NCBI GenBank assembly: GCA_947447975.1 | Contig: CANFLU010000001.1 | Location: forward strand, 124,001 to 188,000 | DNA length: 64,000 bases | From: Comamonadaceae bacterium | GTDB taxonomy: Bacteria; Pseudomonadota; Gammaproteobacteria; Burkholderiales; Burkholderiaceae_C | Reading direction: 5' to 3' | Part shown: positions 35,246-45,461 of the stretch, piece after piece | Position numbering within the stretch: the first letter of the stretch is position 1 | Layout of the letters: each line of letters starts with the position of its first letter | Notes under the pieces: model-generated | Told to the model about the DNA's origin: nothing | Seen by the model: the letters and a program-made list of their open reading frames with translations, nothing else | The model's database searches: none | Made by a program: the position numbers and the translations under genes

Positions 35246-36025
35246 TCAGCTTATTTGTCTTGCAAGCTGCTGGGTGAGCGCGACGTACTCAGCGACCGGA
35301 ACCTCTTGCGCCCGCCGTTGCAAATCAAAGCTACCGGCGAAATGGTGTTTTTCTAAAAATGTTCCCAGGGTGTGCCTGAGCAATTTGCGGCGTTGACTGA
35401 AGGCTACTTGCACCAAAGGGCCGAGTAATGCAGCGTCCTGCAGCGCCGGGACAGCCAAGGGTTGCATGCGTACGACGGCACTGTGCACACGTGGCGGTGG
35501 CGTAAAACATTGGGGCCCTACGGCCAGTACGTTTTCCATGCGGTAACGCCATTGCAGCATTACACTGAGGCGACCAAAATCGGCAGTATCGGGCGCTGCC
35601 ACCATGCGGTCGACCACCTCTTTTTGCAGCATGAAGTGCTGGTCTTCAATGCAGAACGCAAAATCGAGCAGGTGAAACAAAATGGGCGTGGATATGTTGT
35701 AGGGCAAATTACCCACCACCCGCAAGCGCCCCGGCCGAGGTGCGCCGGCAGCGCTGACCAAACGAAAGTCGACCCGCAGGACATCGGACTCGATCACATG
35801 TAACTGCGCATGGCTGCGCAGACGCGCCGCCAAATCGCGATCCAACTCAATCACCGTCAGCGCGCCAAGGCGCTCGACCAAAGGTTGGGTTAAGGCCCCC
35901 AGACCTGGCCCGATTTCCACCATCGCCTGACCGGCCTGCGGCGCGATACATTGCACTATCGCATCAATGACACTGGCGTCGCTTAAAAAATGCTGCCCAA
36001 AGCGTTTGCGCGGTATATGCTGCAT
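35246..36025 (-). CDS. rsmA: 16S rRNA (A1518/A1519-N6)-dimethyltransferase RsmA
   Basis: A 259-residue KsgA. It dimethylates two adjacent adenines near the 3' end of 16S rRNA. Signature [22 protein letters not shown] motif [18 protein letters not shown], and the NLPY active-site motif in [21 protein letters not shown] 36025 is preferred over 36034. It follows surA and lptD in the same direction, as in other proteobacteria (pdxA is absent here). Confidence 0.96.
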   Translation of the reverse strand: MQHIPRKRFGQHFLSDASVIDAIVQCIAPQAGQAMVEIGPGLGALTQPLVERLGALTVIELDRDLAARLRSHAQLHVIESDVLRVDFRLVSAAGAPRPGRLRVVGNLPYNISTPILFHLLDFAFCIEDQHFMLQKEVVDRMVAAPDTADFGRLSVMLQWRYRMENVLAVGPQCFTPPPRVHSAVVRMQPLAVPALQDAALLGPLVQVAFSQRRKLLRHTLGTFLEKHHFAGSFDLQRRAQEVPVAEYVALTQQLARQIS

Positions 36026-36066
36026 GCAGGGCAATCTAAGGCGGTGGCGGGGTGTGCGCCAAGGAC

Positions 36067-37359
36067 TTAACTTGCGTCACGAATTTCGACAAATGCCCGC
36101 CCACGCACTTCGCGAACCCAGGCCTCGAAGGCTTCGTCCGCGCGTTTGCCGCGTAACAGGTTGCGCTCGCGCTCGCGTAGCTGTGCTGCAGTGAGCTCCA
36201 CATTGCGCCGCTCTAACAGCTCAATCAGGTGCACTCCAAAGCGTGAAACCAGCGGTTCGGCAATTTCTTTTTCCTTGAGGCGCAGGAGTACTTGCTCAAA
36301 TTCGGGAACGAACATGCCGGGACTTGCCCAGCCCAAATCGCCGCCTTGGGCGGCGCTGCCGTCTTGCGACAAAACGCGCGCTTGCGCGTCGAAATTGGTG
36401 GCGCCTGCCAGGATGCGATCGCGTAGCGCCGCCAGTTGCTTGATCGCTTGTTCCTGCGTCATAGACGCATCGGGCCGCAACAAAATATGGCGCGCATGGT
36501 GTTGCACCTGGGTATCCGACAGGCCATTGACCCGTCGCTCCAATACTTTGAGTAGGTGCAAGCCCGCATCGGAGCGCACCCATTGCGACACCGCGCCGAC
36601 GGCCAGCGCTTGGATTGCATTGACAAACAAAGGCGGATAGCGATCGGCCTGGCGCAAGCCCAGTTGCCCCGCGTTGCTGCGTTCAGCCGCTGAAAACTCC
36701 TGCACCAGAGATTCAAAGGAATCGCCGGCCTTGATGCGATCGAGAATTTTCTGGGCTTGTTGCTCGGCTTTGGCCAGTGCATCGGCATGGGGATTTTCAG
36801 GCAATGCTAAAAACAAATGCCCCAGATTTATCTCTTGGTTGCGCGGGTCTTTGGACGCCTCTAAACGTGCGGCTAAAGCAGTCTCTACCTCCGCATCGCT
36901 GATTTTGACGCGCGTTTCTAACTCGCGCTCCTGCAGGCGGTTGATCGTGAGCTGATCGCGCAACTGCTTGCGAAATGCGGCTGGCGTGGTTCCCTGACGC
37001 TCCAGGTTGGCACGCAGTCGCGCCACGTCGATTTGGTTTTGGGCGGCGATATTGGCTTCGGCTTGGTCAATCAGTGCGGAATCAATGCGCACGCCCATTT
37101 CCCGGGCGAGTTGTAGTTGGGCGCGTTCGACTACTATGCGCTCGAGCACAGCCGCACGCAGCTCAGCTGCCGGCGGCAGCGATGCAGACTGGGGCCCCCG
37201 GCTGTCTACCAATTGACGTATCTGATTTTCCAGCTCCGCATTGGTAATGGGCTCTGAATTGACAAGCGCAACAATGTAGTCATTATTGGGTGCAGTTTGT
37301 GCGTATGCCGTTGCACCTAGTGCTACAAAGAGAGAGAAAATCCAAACATGCATCTTCAT
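36067..37359 (-). CDS. surA: Periplasmic chaperone/peptidyl-prolyl isomerase SurA
   Basis: A 430-residue periplasmic protein that escorts outer-membrane proteins. It has a signal peptide (about 1-20, [15 protein letters not shown]), the SurA N domain, and two PpiC-type parvulin domains ([20 protein letters not shown] and [20 protein letters not shown]). The second domain shows [20 protein letters not shown]. It lies 7 bp after lptD. Confidence 0.95.
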   Translation of the reverse strand: MKMHVWIFSLFVALGATAYAQTAPNNDYIVALVNSEPITNAELENQIRQLVDSRGPQSASLPPAAELRAAVLERIVVERAQLQLAREMGVRIDSALIDQAEANIAAQNQIDVARLRANLERQGTTPAAFRKQLRDQLTINRLQERELETRVKISDAEVETALAARLEASKDPRNQEINLGHLFLALPENPHADALAKAEQQAQKILDRIKAGDSFESLVQEFSAAERSNAGQLGLRQADRYPPLFVNAIQALAVGAVSQWVRSDAGLHLLKVLERRVNGLSDTQVQHHARHILLRPDASMTQEQAIKQLAALRDRILAGATNFDAQARVLSQDGSAAQGGDLGWASPGMFVPEFEQVLLRLKEKEIAEPLVSRFGVHLIELLERRNVELTAAQLRERERNLLRGKRADEAFEAWVREVRGRAFVEIRDAS

Positions 37360-37366
37360 AAAGGTC

Positions 37367-39676
37367 TCAGCGAAGGTATTGGTAGCGTGGGATGCTATCG
37401 GTCAAAGTTTTGAACGGGTCTATGCCCAAGCGGGTGAAGCCCACCAATTCGATTTGGAACATCAGCTTGGAGTTTGCGGTTTCGGGCGTGAGAGGCGTGC
37501 GGCTATAAACCACACGTGCAATCCAGCATCCCGCATCGTACTCTAGGCCCATAAGGCTATCGACCAACTGCTGGTCCCGCAAGCTATAGGCCAAGCGGCC
37601 CAGACCATAAAACCGGCCCGTATCGGCATCGGCTGCGCCGCTGGCCATGCCCCACAAGCGATGGAGCGGCCATTGCCAACTCAGGTCCACTTGTTCGCTG
37701 CTGTTGGCCTGTGAACGGTAGGCCACGTTCAAGGTCTGGAAGTCACCTGCATGGTAACGACCACCAATTACCGAGCGAATGGATTGCTGTGTCTGGATGT
37801 TGTACTGGGTGGCGGCATCCAGCACCCAGCGATCGCCTAGGTTTAAGCGCGAGCCCAGCAAGATATCGCTCAGGCCGGTAGCGGCCGGCGCTTGCCCTGG
37901 AAATAAGGTCACTTTTTGCGCTTCAAAACGCAAGCGCTGTGCGACGCCAAAGCTGGCGAACTGTGCGCCCGTCTCAGGATTTAAAAAGCGGGTCGTCAAG
38001 CCTAGCGTTAACAAATTGTTATCGGAAATCTTGTCATGGCCGACATAGGCGTTCTCGGTAAACACCGCGGTCAAATTCAGGTCCTGCGCCGCTGTATCGT
38101 AATTAGGCAATAGGCTTTGGTCGGTGTAAGGCGTGTACACGTAAAAGGCGCGAGGCTCCAGCGTTTGAAGCACCTGCGCTCCAAAAATCTCTGTGCTGCG
38201 TTCAAAGGTTAGGCCGGCGTCAATGCTCATGGTGCTGATCACGTTGCTGGCGGACTGTTGCGTGTTGATGGCCGCATCAAACTGGTACGCAGCCATATGG
38301 GTTTGGAGTTTGGGCGTCAGGTAAAAAGCCGGCCAGATCATCGGGTAGCTCACTTGTGCCCACGCAAAGGCCCGTTGGGCATTGGGCTGACGTGTCAGCG
38401 TGCGGTCGCCTTCAAACTGGGTGAAGTCGGTGTCCACCGACCAGTCGATACCTCGCACATTGCTTTGCGCATAACGCAAGGTCCACTGCGGCACGCGGTC
38501 ATAGGGGGTGATGATTTGTAGGCCTTGCCACTTCTGTATTTTGAGCATTGAGGACAAATCTCCCCGGCCCCAGCTGGCCGTGAGGTCGGCGGGCAATTGG
38601 CGGTTGGTGCCTCCCAAGGGTGCGCCTGTTTGCAAAAGAGTACTGGTGCTGAAGTCAGCCCAGTAGTTGTCATCGCCAGCACGGCTGATGTTGGCCGCTA
38701 CGGATAGGTTGCCAATAGGGCTTGCAAGCTGGCTACTATGGGTGAGCGCTAGTGCGACGCGGTCCTTGCCACGCAATTGGTCGCCTGGCATATAGGCCAA
38801 TTTCAAATCGCCGGAATAATTGGGCTCCACATAGCGCAATTGGTTTTCTATGTTCACGCCCCGGTTGCTCATGAAGTTGGGCGTCACCGTGAGGTCGTAA
38901 TTGGGTGCAAGATTGAAGTAATAGGGTGTAGCCAGTTCAAAGCCGTTGGTGCTGTCCAGCCCAAATAAGGGCGGCAAAAACCCAGATCTACGTTTTTCCG
39001 AGATCGGGAAACTAAAGGGCGGTACCGGCAGGACCGGTACACCCTGAAAGTGCAAATACGCACCTTGCGCCCTGCCGATTTCCTCTTCATTGTCAATGTG
39101 GAGCTGCGTTGTCGTCAGCACCCACTCGGGCATCCACTCGGGGCCTGGCTTACGTCGGCAGGTGGTGTAAGTGCCCTGGTGCGCCGTCATATGATTTTTA
39201 TCAGTGAAGTCAGCGCGCACTGCATCACCGTGGCCACTTTCGCCGCCCAGCTGGTACGTGATATGGGTGAAAAAACCTTCAAAACGCTCGACATCCATGT
39301 CCAGATAACTGCCGGTGTAAATACGATCATTGCGCTTGATGCGCACGTTCCCCTCGGCTTGCATGCGGTCCGTGCGCTGGTCGTAGCGCAGGCGGTCGGC
39401 GTTTATCTGCGTGTCTGAACGCAGCATTTGGGCGTTTCCTTGAAGCTCCACCTCTTGGTCCGTATGGCCGCTCAGCGTGTCGCCAGACAGGTAGGCCCAA
39501 GTTTTTTGTGGTGTTCTATCCAGCAGGCTGGATTGGTCCGGCTTCACGGGCTGCGCGCTTTGCGCACGCGTGGACATGGCTAAGGCTAGCAGTGTGGCCC
39601 ATAGCACCAGATGGATCAGGATTTTGGCTTTTGCAACCCGTGCCAAGGCGGGCGGCAAGCGGTAATCTGGAACCAA
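37367..39676 (-). CDS. lptD: LPS assembly outer-membrane protein LptD
   Basis: About 769 residues. LptD forms the beta-barrel that inserts LPS into the outer membrane with LptE. Signal peptide near LIHLVLWATLLALAMSTRAQ. An OstA/LptA-like N-terminal domain (GDTLSGHTDQEVELQGNAQM, LRYDQRTDRMQAEGNVRI) precedes a long barrel with FPISEKRRSGFLPPLFGLDS. The start is uncertain: the frame is open to 39793, overlapping the divergent kinase, and TTG 39676 is the best shorter choice. The upstream gap is short. Confidence 0.92.
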   Translation of the reverse strand: MVPDYRLPPALARVAKAKILIHLVLWATLLALAMSTRAQSAQPVKPDQSSLLDRTPQKTWAYLSGDTLSGHTDQEVELQGNAQMLRSDTQINADRLRYDQRTDRMQAEGNVRIKRNDRIYTGSYLDMDVERFEGFFTHITYQLGGESGHGDAVRADFTDKNHMTAHQGTYTTCRRKPGPEWMPEWVLTTTQLHIDNEEEIGRAQGAYLHFQGVPVLPVPPFSFPISEKRRSGFLPPLFGLDSTNGFELATPYYFNLAPNYDLTVTPNFMSNRGVNIENQLRYVEPNYSGDLKLAYMPGDQLRGKDRVALALTHSSQLASPIGNLSVAANISRAGDDNYWADFSTSTLLQTGAPLGGTNRQLPADLTASWGRGDLSSMLKIQKWQGLQIITPYDRVPQWTLRYAQSNVRGIDWSVDTDFTQFEGDRTLTRQPNAQRAFAWAQVSYPMIWPAFYLTPKLQTHMAAYQFDAAINTQQSASNVISTMSIDAGLTFERSTEIFGAQVLQTLEPRAFYVYTPYTDQSLLPNYDTAAQDLNLTAVFTENAYVGHDKISDNNLLTLGLTTRFLNPETGAQFASFGVAQRLRFEAQKVTLFPGQAPAATGLSDILLGSRLNLGDRWVLDAATQYNIQTQQSIRSVIGGRYHAGDFQTLNVAYRSQANSSEQVDLSWQWPLHRLWGMASGAADADTGRFYGLGRLAYSLRDQQLVDSLMGLEYDAGCWIARVVYSRTPLTPETANSKLMFQIELVGFTRLGIDPFKTLTDSIPRYQYLR

Positions 39677-39711
39677 GAAGAAAGAGGGGAGCAAGGTAGG
39701 GGCGTAAAAAG

Positions 39712-40899
39712 ATGGACAATGGATTATCCATGAGCCCCACTGAACCCTCCCCTCGCGTTGGCGACGCACACGCGTCCACCCTGGTTTTGCCAAGCGGCAG
39801 CCCGCCCCGGCTTAACCCAGATACTTCCATGCCGGGTGCGGCACAGCCAGTGCATTGGGCCGACACCGGGCGCAAACATGCATTTGATGCCTGGCTACAG
39901 TCTGTGCAAGCGCGCTTTGGCATACAGCCTGAGAGTTTGCGTTTAGCCTCGGCGGACGCCAGTTTCAGGCGCTATTTGCGTTTGGACAGTGTGCATAGCG
40001 ACCTGGGCCCCACGTTGATCGTGATGGATGCGCCGCCAGACAAAGAAGACAGCGCAGCTTTTGTCCAAGTCGCTGCTTTGTTGCAGCATGCGGGCCTTCA
40101 CTGCCCACAGATCTTAGATTGGAACCAGGCGCACGGCTTTATGCTGCTGAACGACCTGGGCGATCAGACCATGATGCAGCGTATAGACCCTAGCGCAGCG
40201 CCACCTTTGGACGTGTATTTGCAAGCGGTGGATACCTTGATCACCTGGCAAAAGGCATCGCAACCCGGCGTATTGCCGCCCTATGACCATGCGCTTTTGC
40301 GCCGTGAAATGGATTTGTTCCCGCAGTGGTACATCGCGCAACACCGACAAGTGTCACTCGATGTTGCGCAAAACAAAGTCCTGGACCAGGCGTTTGAAAC
40401 CATCATCGGCAACAACTTGTCCTGGCCTTCGGTGTATGTGCACCGTGACTTTATGCCGCGCAATCTGATGGATGGCGGGCGCGCGCATCCGCTGGGTGTG
40501 CTGGATTTTCAGGACGCGGTGTATGGGCCGATCACTTACGACATCGCCAGCCTGATGCGCGATGCCTTTCTTAGCTGGGAAGAGGATTTTTGCCTGGATG
40601 TGACGGTGCGTTACTGGCAAAAGGCGCGCGCCGCCGGCTTGCCCGTGGGCGATGACTTTGGTGAGTTTTACCGCGCCGTGGAATGGATGGGCTTGCAGCG
40701 CCATATCAAAATTGCGGGGATCTTTGCGCGTCTGACCTTGCGCGACGGCAAGCCCAAATACTTGGCCGATACGCCGCGTTTTATTGCGTACATCCGCGCT
40801 ACCTGTGGCCGCTACCGCGAGCTCAAACCCTTGCTGCGGTTGGTGGAGCACATAGAGGGCATAGTCCCGCCCCAGGCTTTTTCATTTGGCCGGGCGTAA
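39712..40899 (+). CDS. amgK: AmgK-like N-acetylmuramate/N-acetylglucosamine kinase
   Basis: A 395-residue aminoglycoside-phosphotransferase-fold kinase of the AmgK type, used for recycling muropeptide sugars in bacteria with the anhMurNAc bypass. N-terminal low-complexity about 50 residues, then ASADASFRRYLRL, the catalytic VYVHRDFMPRNLM (about 243-255) and GVLDFQDAVYGPITYDIASL. It is divergent from lptD-surA, as is usual. The partner murU is not next to it; rsmE follows instead. Confidence 0.88.
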   Translation: MDNGLSMSPTEPSPRVGDAHASTLVLPSGSPPRLNPDTSMPGAAQPVHWADTGRKHAFDAWLQSVQARFGIQPESLRLASADASFRRYLRLDSVHSDLGPTLIVMDAPPDKEDSAAFVQVAALLQHAGLHCPQILDWNQAHGFMLLNDLGDQTMMQRIDPSAAPPLDVYLQAVDTLITWQKASQPGVLPPYDHALLRREMDLFPQWYIAQHRQVSLDVAQNKVLDQAFETIIGNNLSWPSVYVHRDFMPRNLMDGGRAHPLGVLDFQDAVYGPITYDIASLMRDAFLSWEEDFCLDVTVRYWQKARAAGLPVGDDFGEFYRAVEWMGLQRHIKIAGIFARLTLRDGKPKYLADTPRFIAYIRATCGRYRELKPLLRLVEHIEGIVPPQAFSFGRA

Positions 40900-40947
40900 G
40901 CCCTGCTTGCCCACGGATAGCTTGTACCGCCCCAGCGCTACACAACA

Positions 40948-41721
40948 ATGCCCCGTTTTTACTGCCCATTGCCCTTGCACACGGGTGCGGTGCTTGACCT
41001 GCCGCCCGGTCCGGCGCGCCATGTGCAAGTTTTGCGCATGCAACCGGGCCAGACCATTACCTTGTTTAACCAGGGCCCTGGCTGGGATCCGGCTCCTCAG
41101 ACGCTGGCTAGCGGCGGCGAATTCGAAGCGGAAATCTTGCTGATGGGGCGAAGCCAAGTGCAGGTGCGTATCGGAGTGCACAGCGAACGCGCCTGCGAAG
41201 CTACACGCAGCGTGTCCATCGCTGTGGTGATGCCGGCCAACGAACGTATGGATTGGTTGGTGGAAAAGGCCACCGAGCTCGGTGTGGTCGCGCTCTATCC
41301 TTTGACCAGCGAGCGCAGCGTGGTACGCCTCTCCGGGGAGCGCGCCGACAAGAAAATCGCCCATTGGCAAGGCGTGGCGATTGCGGCATGCGAGCAGTGC
41401 GGCGCCAACCAGGTCCCGCGGGTACATGCGGTACAAAGCTTGCCGCACTTTTTACGCCAGCTCGCCGCTGCAAATGGACCCGAGGGCGCAGCGGCCCCGG
41501 CGCGCCTATTGCTTTCACTGCATGGGGACGCCAAGTCCTTGCGCCAATGGGCTGGGATGCCCAGCACGCAAGCGGCACTGGTTTTGTCTGGCCCCGAAGG
41601 TGGCTTCAGCGATGCAGAAGAAGCCCTGGCGCTGCAAGCGGGCTTTGCCCCACAGTCCTTGGGTGCGCGCACCTTGCGCGCGGAGACGGCGGCCTTGACG
41701 GCGTTAGCGCTTTTGGCTTGA
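40948..41721 (+). CDS. rsmE: 16S rRNA (uridine-1498-N3)-methyltransferase RsmE
   Basis: A 257-residue SPOUT methyltransferase. It has N-terminal PUA-like MPRFYCPLPLHTGAVLDLPP, the middle WLVEKATELGVVALYPL, EQCGANQVPRV and the knot LVLSGPEGGFSDAEEALA with LGARTLRAETAALTALALL. All motifs intact. It is 48 bp after amgK. Confidence 0.95.
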   Translation: MPRFYCPLPLHTGAVLDLPPGPARHVQVLRMQPGQTITLFNQGPGWDPAPQTLASGGEFEAEILLMGRSQVQVRIGVHSERACEATRSVSIAVVMPANERMDWLVEKATELGVVALYPLTSERSVVRLSGERADKKIAHWQGVAIAACEQCGANQVPRVHAVQSLPHFLRQLAAANGPEGAAAPARLLLSLHGDAKSLRQWAGMPSTQAALVLSGPEGGFSDAEEALALQAGFAPQSLGARTLRAETAALTALALLA

Positions 41722-41735
41722 GGTGTCCGCCCAGC

Positions 41736-42599
41736 TTAGGCCGGTAGGCGGAGATCAGCCCAGCCCACTTGCAGCCATTGCTGCAAGGCGGCGAACACGC
41801 TGCTGGCGTCGCTTTCGTTAAAAATTTCGTGGAACATCGCGTCAAAGCAAAGCGACTGCACCATGGCGCCAGGGGCCAGTTTCAAAAAGTCGCGGCTGCC
41901 TTGCGGGCTTACCAGTTTGTCTTGGCCTGCAAACAGCAACAGCGTAGGCGTGTTCCATTGTGGCGCCGTGACCAACACTGCGCGACCTGCTTGGGCGATG
42001 AACAAAGCCAGGCGCGCGCAAATGCGGTCATGCACCAAGGGATCCGCTTGGTAGGCGGCAACCACGGCGGCATCATGCGAAAGGTATTTCACTTGCAAGC
42101 CATTGCCCACGCGAAGATTGGGCGCGATACCTGGCAGCGTGGCCAGTAGCAGTTTTTGCAACGCATTGAGGCCCGGGTCCAGTGCGGGACTGGATAAAAC
42201 CAAGGCATCGATGGGCCGCATCCGCAGCGACACAAAGCGCGCAGCCAATAAGCCGCCCAGGCTGTGGCCCAGCAAGACCAGTGACTGGCCTGGCGGCATG
42301 GTTTTGCGGGTATGGTCTACCACGGCAGCGAGATCATCGAGCATCGCATGTTCGTCGCGCATGCTGCCGCGCTCGCCGTCCGACAAGCCGTGACCCCACA
42401 GGTCAAAACTGCGCACTGCGTAGCCCCAGCTATTGAGCTTTTGCGCCAAATGTTCATAGCGCCCGCTATGTTCGCCCAGGCCGTGCACGATCAGCACTTG
42501 CGCGCGCGCGCCGGACAGGTCGGTCAGCGGCCAATCGCGCAGCGCCAATTGCTGGTCCGGCGTAAGCTTGAGTTTAGAAAGTGTAGAGGTATCGGTCAT
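41736..42599 (-). CDS. Alpha/beta hydrolase, monoacylglycerol-lipase-like
   Basis: A 287-residue serine hydrolase of the Hydrolase_4 type. Oxyanion region VLIVHGLGEHSGRYEHLA, nucleophile LLGHSLGGLLAARF (Ser about 112), acid in LLLFAGQDKLVSPQGSRDFL and His in FHEIFNESD. It probably cleaves monoacylglycerols or other esters. It lies 15 bp downstream of the M20 peptidase on the same strand and may be cotranscribed. Confidence 0.88.
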   Translation of the reverse strand: MTDTSTLSKLKLTPDQQLALRDWPLTDLSGARAQVLIVHGLGEHSGRYEHLAQKLNSWGYAVRSFDLWGHGLSDGERGSMRDEHAMLDDLAAVVDHTRKTMPPGQSLVLLGHSLGGLLAARFVSLRMRPIDALVLSSPALDPGLNALQKLLLATLPGIAPNLRVGNGLQVKYLSHDAAVVAAYQADPLVHDRICARLALFIAQAGRAVLVTAPQWNTPTLLLFAGQDKLVSPQGSRDFLKLAPGAMVQSLCFDAMFHEIFNESDASSVFAALQQWLQVGWADLRLPA

Positions 42600-42614
42600 G
42601 GCAAAGCACCTGAT

Positions 42615-44087
42615 TTAAGGAAAACGCGCAATCACTTGCGCTACCGCGGCCGTGAGTTTTTTGGCGTAAGGCACATGCAAAAACTCGTTGGGGCCGTGTG
42701 CATTGCTCTTGGGGCCGAGCACGCCACAGACCATCATTTGCGCTTTGGGGAAGCCTTGGCTGAGCATATTCATCAGCGGAATCGTGCCGCCTTGACCGAT
42801 ATAGCCACAGCCCGCGCCGAAGTGGGCTTGCGAGGCGTCGTTGAGTGCTTGCTCAAACCAGGGCGCGGTAGTGGGCGCATTCCAGCCGGTCGCGCCACCG
42901 GAAGACTCAAACGTCACTTTGGCCTGATACGGCGCGTTGTCCTCTAATAGGGCCTTGAGTGCTTGCACCGCCGTGGCTGCTTCCACCAGCGGCGGCAGGC
43001 GCAGCGAAAGTTTGAAGGCGGTGAAAGGACGCAGCACATTGCCCGCATCTTTCATTGCGGGGAAGCCTTCTGCGCCAGTGACGCTGAGCGTGGGCATCCA
43101 GGTGCGGTTGAGCAGGGCTTGTAGCGGGTCGGTCGTCGTGGGCAGTACCGATTGGCTGGCCCCACCGCAGTCGTAATGCGCCCAGGGAAAGCGTTTGTAC
43201 ACCTCATCGCCCAGGATGTCGGCCGTGGCGCGCGCCTGTGCTAGGCGCTCGGGCGGTACGTCGCAGTGGAAGATGCCCGGCAGCAGTCGCCCAGTGGCGC
43301 TGTCTTCTAGCCGGTCCAGCACCTGGCGCAAAACCCGAAAACTGGAAGGCACTACGCCACTGGCGTCGCCCGAATGCACGCCTTCGGTCAGCACATCCAC
43401 GCGCAGCACGCCGCTGGCCATGCCGCGCAAACTATTGGTCAGCCAGAGCTGGTCGTAGTTGCCAGCGCCTGAATCTAAACAAACCACCAGGCCGACGTCG
43501 CCCAGGCGCGCGCGCAGCGCATCGACATAGGGCAGCAAATCGTAGGAGCCACTCTCTTCGCAGGTCTCAATCAAGCCCAGAATACGCGGATGCGCCACTT
43601 TTTGGTCCTTGAGTGCGGCAATCGCCGCGATGGCCGCATAGGCAGCGTAGCCGTCATCTGCGCCACCGCGCCCATACAACTTGCCGTCTTCGTACTTGGG
43701 CGTCCAGGGTCCCAGGTCTTTGCGCCAGCCGGAAAACTCGGGTTGCTTGTCCAGGTGACCGTACATCAGCACGGTTTGCTCTGACACGCCCGCTTCCTGA
43801 CTGCGTGTAGCTGCCACTTCGAAAAAAATCACCGGTGTGCGCCCTGGCAGGCGCACCACTTCTAAGGCCAGGCCTTCGAGCTTTTGCGCCTCTATCCATT
43901 GCGCCGTATTGCGTACCACCGTCTCTAAGTAGCCGTGGGCCAGCCAGTCGGCGTCAAACATCGGCGATTTGGCCGGAATGGCAATGTAGTCGGACAAACG
44001 CGCAACGATGTCCCCATCCCAGGCGCTGCTGACGTGGGCCAGGGCCTGGGCGTTATCAAGTGCGCAATCGGGTAAACGAGCGGTCAT
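42615..44087 (-). CDS. M20-family metallopeptidase (dipeptidase type)
   Basis: A 490-residue zinc peptidase of the M20 CNDP/dipeptidase type. Metal-binding MYGHLDKQPEFSGW, GRGGADDGYAAYAAIAAI, and TCEESGSYDLLPYV (catalytic Glu). The dimerisation domain is in the middle. It hydrolyses small peptides; the substrate is unknown. ATG 44087 gives the family start; the frame is open to 44135. Confidence 0.9.
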   Translation of the reverse strand: MTARLPDCALDNAQALAHVSSAWDGDIVARLSDYIAIPAKSPMFDADWLAHGYLETVVRNTAQWIEAQKLEGLALEVVRLPGRTPVIFFEVAATRSQEAGVSEQTVLMYGHLDKQPEFSGWRKDLGPWTPKYEDGKLYGRGGADDGYAAYAAIAAIAALKDQKVAHPRILGLIETCEESGSYDLLPYVDALRARLGDVGLVVCLDSGAGNYDQLWLTNSLRGMASGVLRVDVLTEGVHSGDASGVVPSSFRVLRQVLDRLEDSATGRLLPGIFHCDVPPERLAQARATADILGDEVYKRFPWAHYDCGGASQSVLPTTTDPLQALLNRTWMPTLSVTGAEGFPAMKDAGNVLRPFTAFKLSLRLPPLVEAATAVQALKALLEDNAPYQAKVTFESSGGATGWNAPTTAPWFEQALNDASQAHFGAGCGYIGQGGTIPLMNMLSQGFPKAQMMVCGVLGPKSNAHGPNEFLHVPYAKKLTAAVAQVIARFP

Positions 44088-44175
44088 ATGGTCTCCTAGG
44101 CTGCGTGAACGCTTCGCATGATGCCACGCCCGCAACTATCATCCACGTAATACTCACTTTCGCGGGACGGCGGCT

Positions 44176-44883
44176 ATGCGCAATACGGCAATAGAGACGG
44201 AGGTTTTGGCTTTCGATATCTTTGGCACCGTGGTGGACTGGCACGGCAGTATTGCGCGTGAAATCCGTGCCGCGCATCCAGCCGTCGATGCTGATGCGTT
44301 TGCGTTGGCCTGGCGCGCAGGCTACCAACCGGCCATGCACCGCGTGATGGCGGGCGAGCTGCCTTGGACCTTGATTGACGATTTACACCGCATGATTTTG
44401 GACGAGGTAGTGGTTCAGTTCGGCCTGACCCATTTGGATGAGACTGCGCGCGCCGACCTCAACCGCGTATGGCACCGGCTGGACCCCTGGCCCGATGTGG
44501 TGCAAGGCCTGACGCGTCTGAAAAAGCGTTTTGTCCTTTGTACCCTGTCCAACGGTAACCTCAATTTGCTCACCCGCTTATCCAAGCGGGCGGCCCTGCC
44601 TTGGGATTGCATTTTGAGCGCTGAAGTGTTTCGCGCCTACAAGCCCGACCCGCGCACTTATCTCGGCGTGGCGCAGACCTTTGACGTGCTGCCTGAACAG
44701 GTGATGCTCGTGGCCGCCCATCACAACGATTTGGAGGGGGCCCGCGCCTGCGGCCTGCAAACTGCCTATATCGAGCGGCCCCTGGAGTTGGGTGCGCGTA
44801 ACCCCAAGGATGTGACCCCGCACCTTGCCAACGACATGCATGCGCGTGATCTGCTGGATCTGGCGCAGCAGCTGGGCTGTTAA
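44176..44883 (+). CDS. Haloacid dehalogenase type II family protein
   Basis: A 235-residue HAD hydrolase. Motif I FDIFGTVVDW (Asp about 14), motif II CTLSNGNLNLLTRLS, lysine in YKPDPRTYLGV and VAAHHNDLEGARACGLQTAY. It resembles L-2-haloacid dehalogenases but may have another role. Its stop overlaps that of metW on the other strand by 3 bp. Confidence 0.87.
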   Translation: MRNTAIETEVLAFDIFGTVVDWHGSIAREIRAAHPAVDADAFALAWRAGYQPAMHRVMAGELPWTLIDDLHRMILDEVVVQFGLTHLDETARADLNRVWHRLDPWPDVVQGLTRLKKRFVLCTLSNGNLNLLTRLSKRAALPWDCILSAEVFRAYKPDPRTYLGVAQTFDVLPEQVMLVAAHHNDLEGARACGLQTAYIERPLELGARNPKDVTPHLANDMHARDLLDLAQQLGC

Positions 44884-45461
44884 CGCGCTAGTTTGTACAC
44901 CGACGTGCCGGCGCGCCAGTTGGGCAGCCAGCGGACGACCTCGCCATCTTGCAGGCCAAAACTGTCGATCACGCGCAGGCCGTTCTTGCGCGCTAGCGCG
45001 CCTAGATCGGCATGCGTGCCGACGCGGATATTGGGCGTGTCATACCACTGGTAGGGCAAACGCTTGGTCACGGGCATACGGCCTTGCAGCACGCTAAAGC
45101 GATTGGGCCAATGCGCAAAATTGGGGAAGGCCACAATGCCCAGTCGCCCTACCCGTGCGGTTTCGCGCAACATGACCTCGGCATTGCGCAAGTGCTGTAA
45201 GGTGTCGATTTGCAGCACCACGTCAAACGAGGCGTCGTCAAACATGGCCAGGCCTTCGTCCAGGTTGAGCTGGATCACATTGACGCCGCGTTGCACGCAG
45301 GCCAGCACGTTGGCGTCGTCGATTTCAATGCCATAGCCGCTACAGCCACGGGTGGCTTGCAAATGCGCCAGCATGGCGCCATCGCCGCAACCTAGATCGA
45401 GCACGCGTGCGCCTTCGGGCACCAGTTGCGCAAGCGCGTTTTGAATAGAGAGGTCGCTCAT
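44880..45461 (-). CDS. metW: Methionine biosynthesis protein MetW
   Basis: A 193-residue SAM-methyltransferase-fold protein. Motif [16 protein letters not shown], then [17 protein letters not shown] and [20 protein letters not shown]. It is coupled to metX by a 4-bp overlap, the standard MetX-MetW arrangement, in which MetW supports the homoserine acyltransferase. Confidence 0.95.
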   Translation of the reverse strand: MSDLSIQNALAQLVPEGARVLDLGCGDGAMLAHLQATRGCSGYGIEIDDANVLACVQRGVNVIQLNLDEGLAMFDDASFDVVLQIDTLQHLRNAEVMLRETARVGRLGIVAFPNFAHWPNRFSVLQGRMPVTKRLPYQWYDTPNIRVGTHADLGALARKNGLRVIDSFGLQDGEVVRWLPNWRAGTSVYKLAR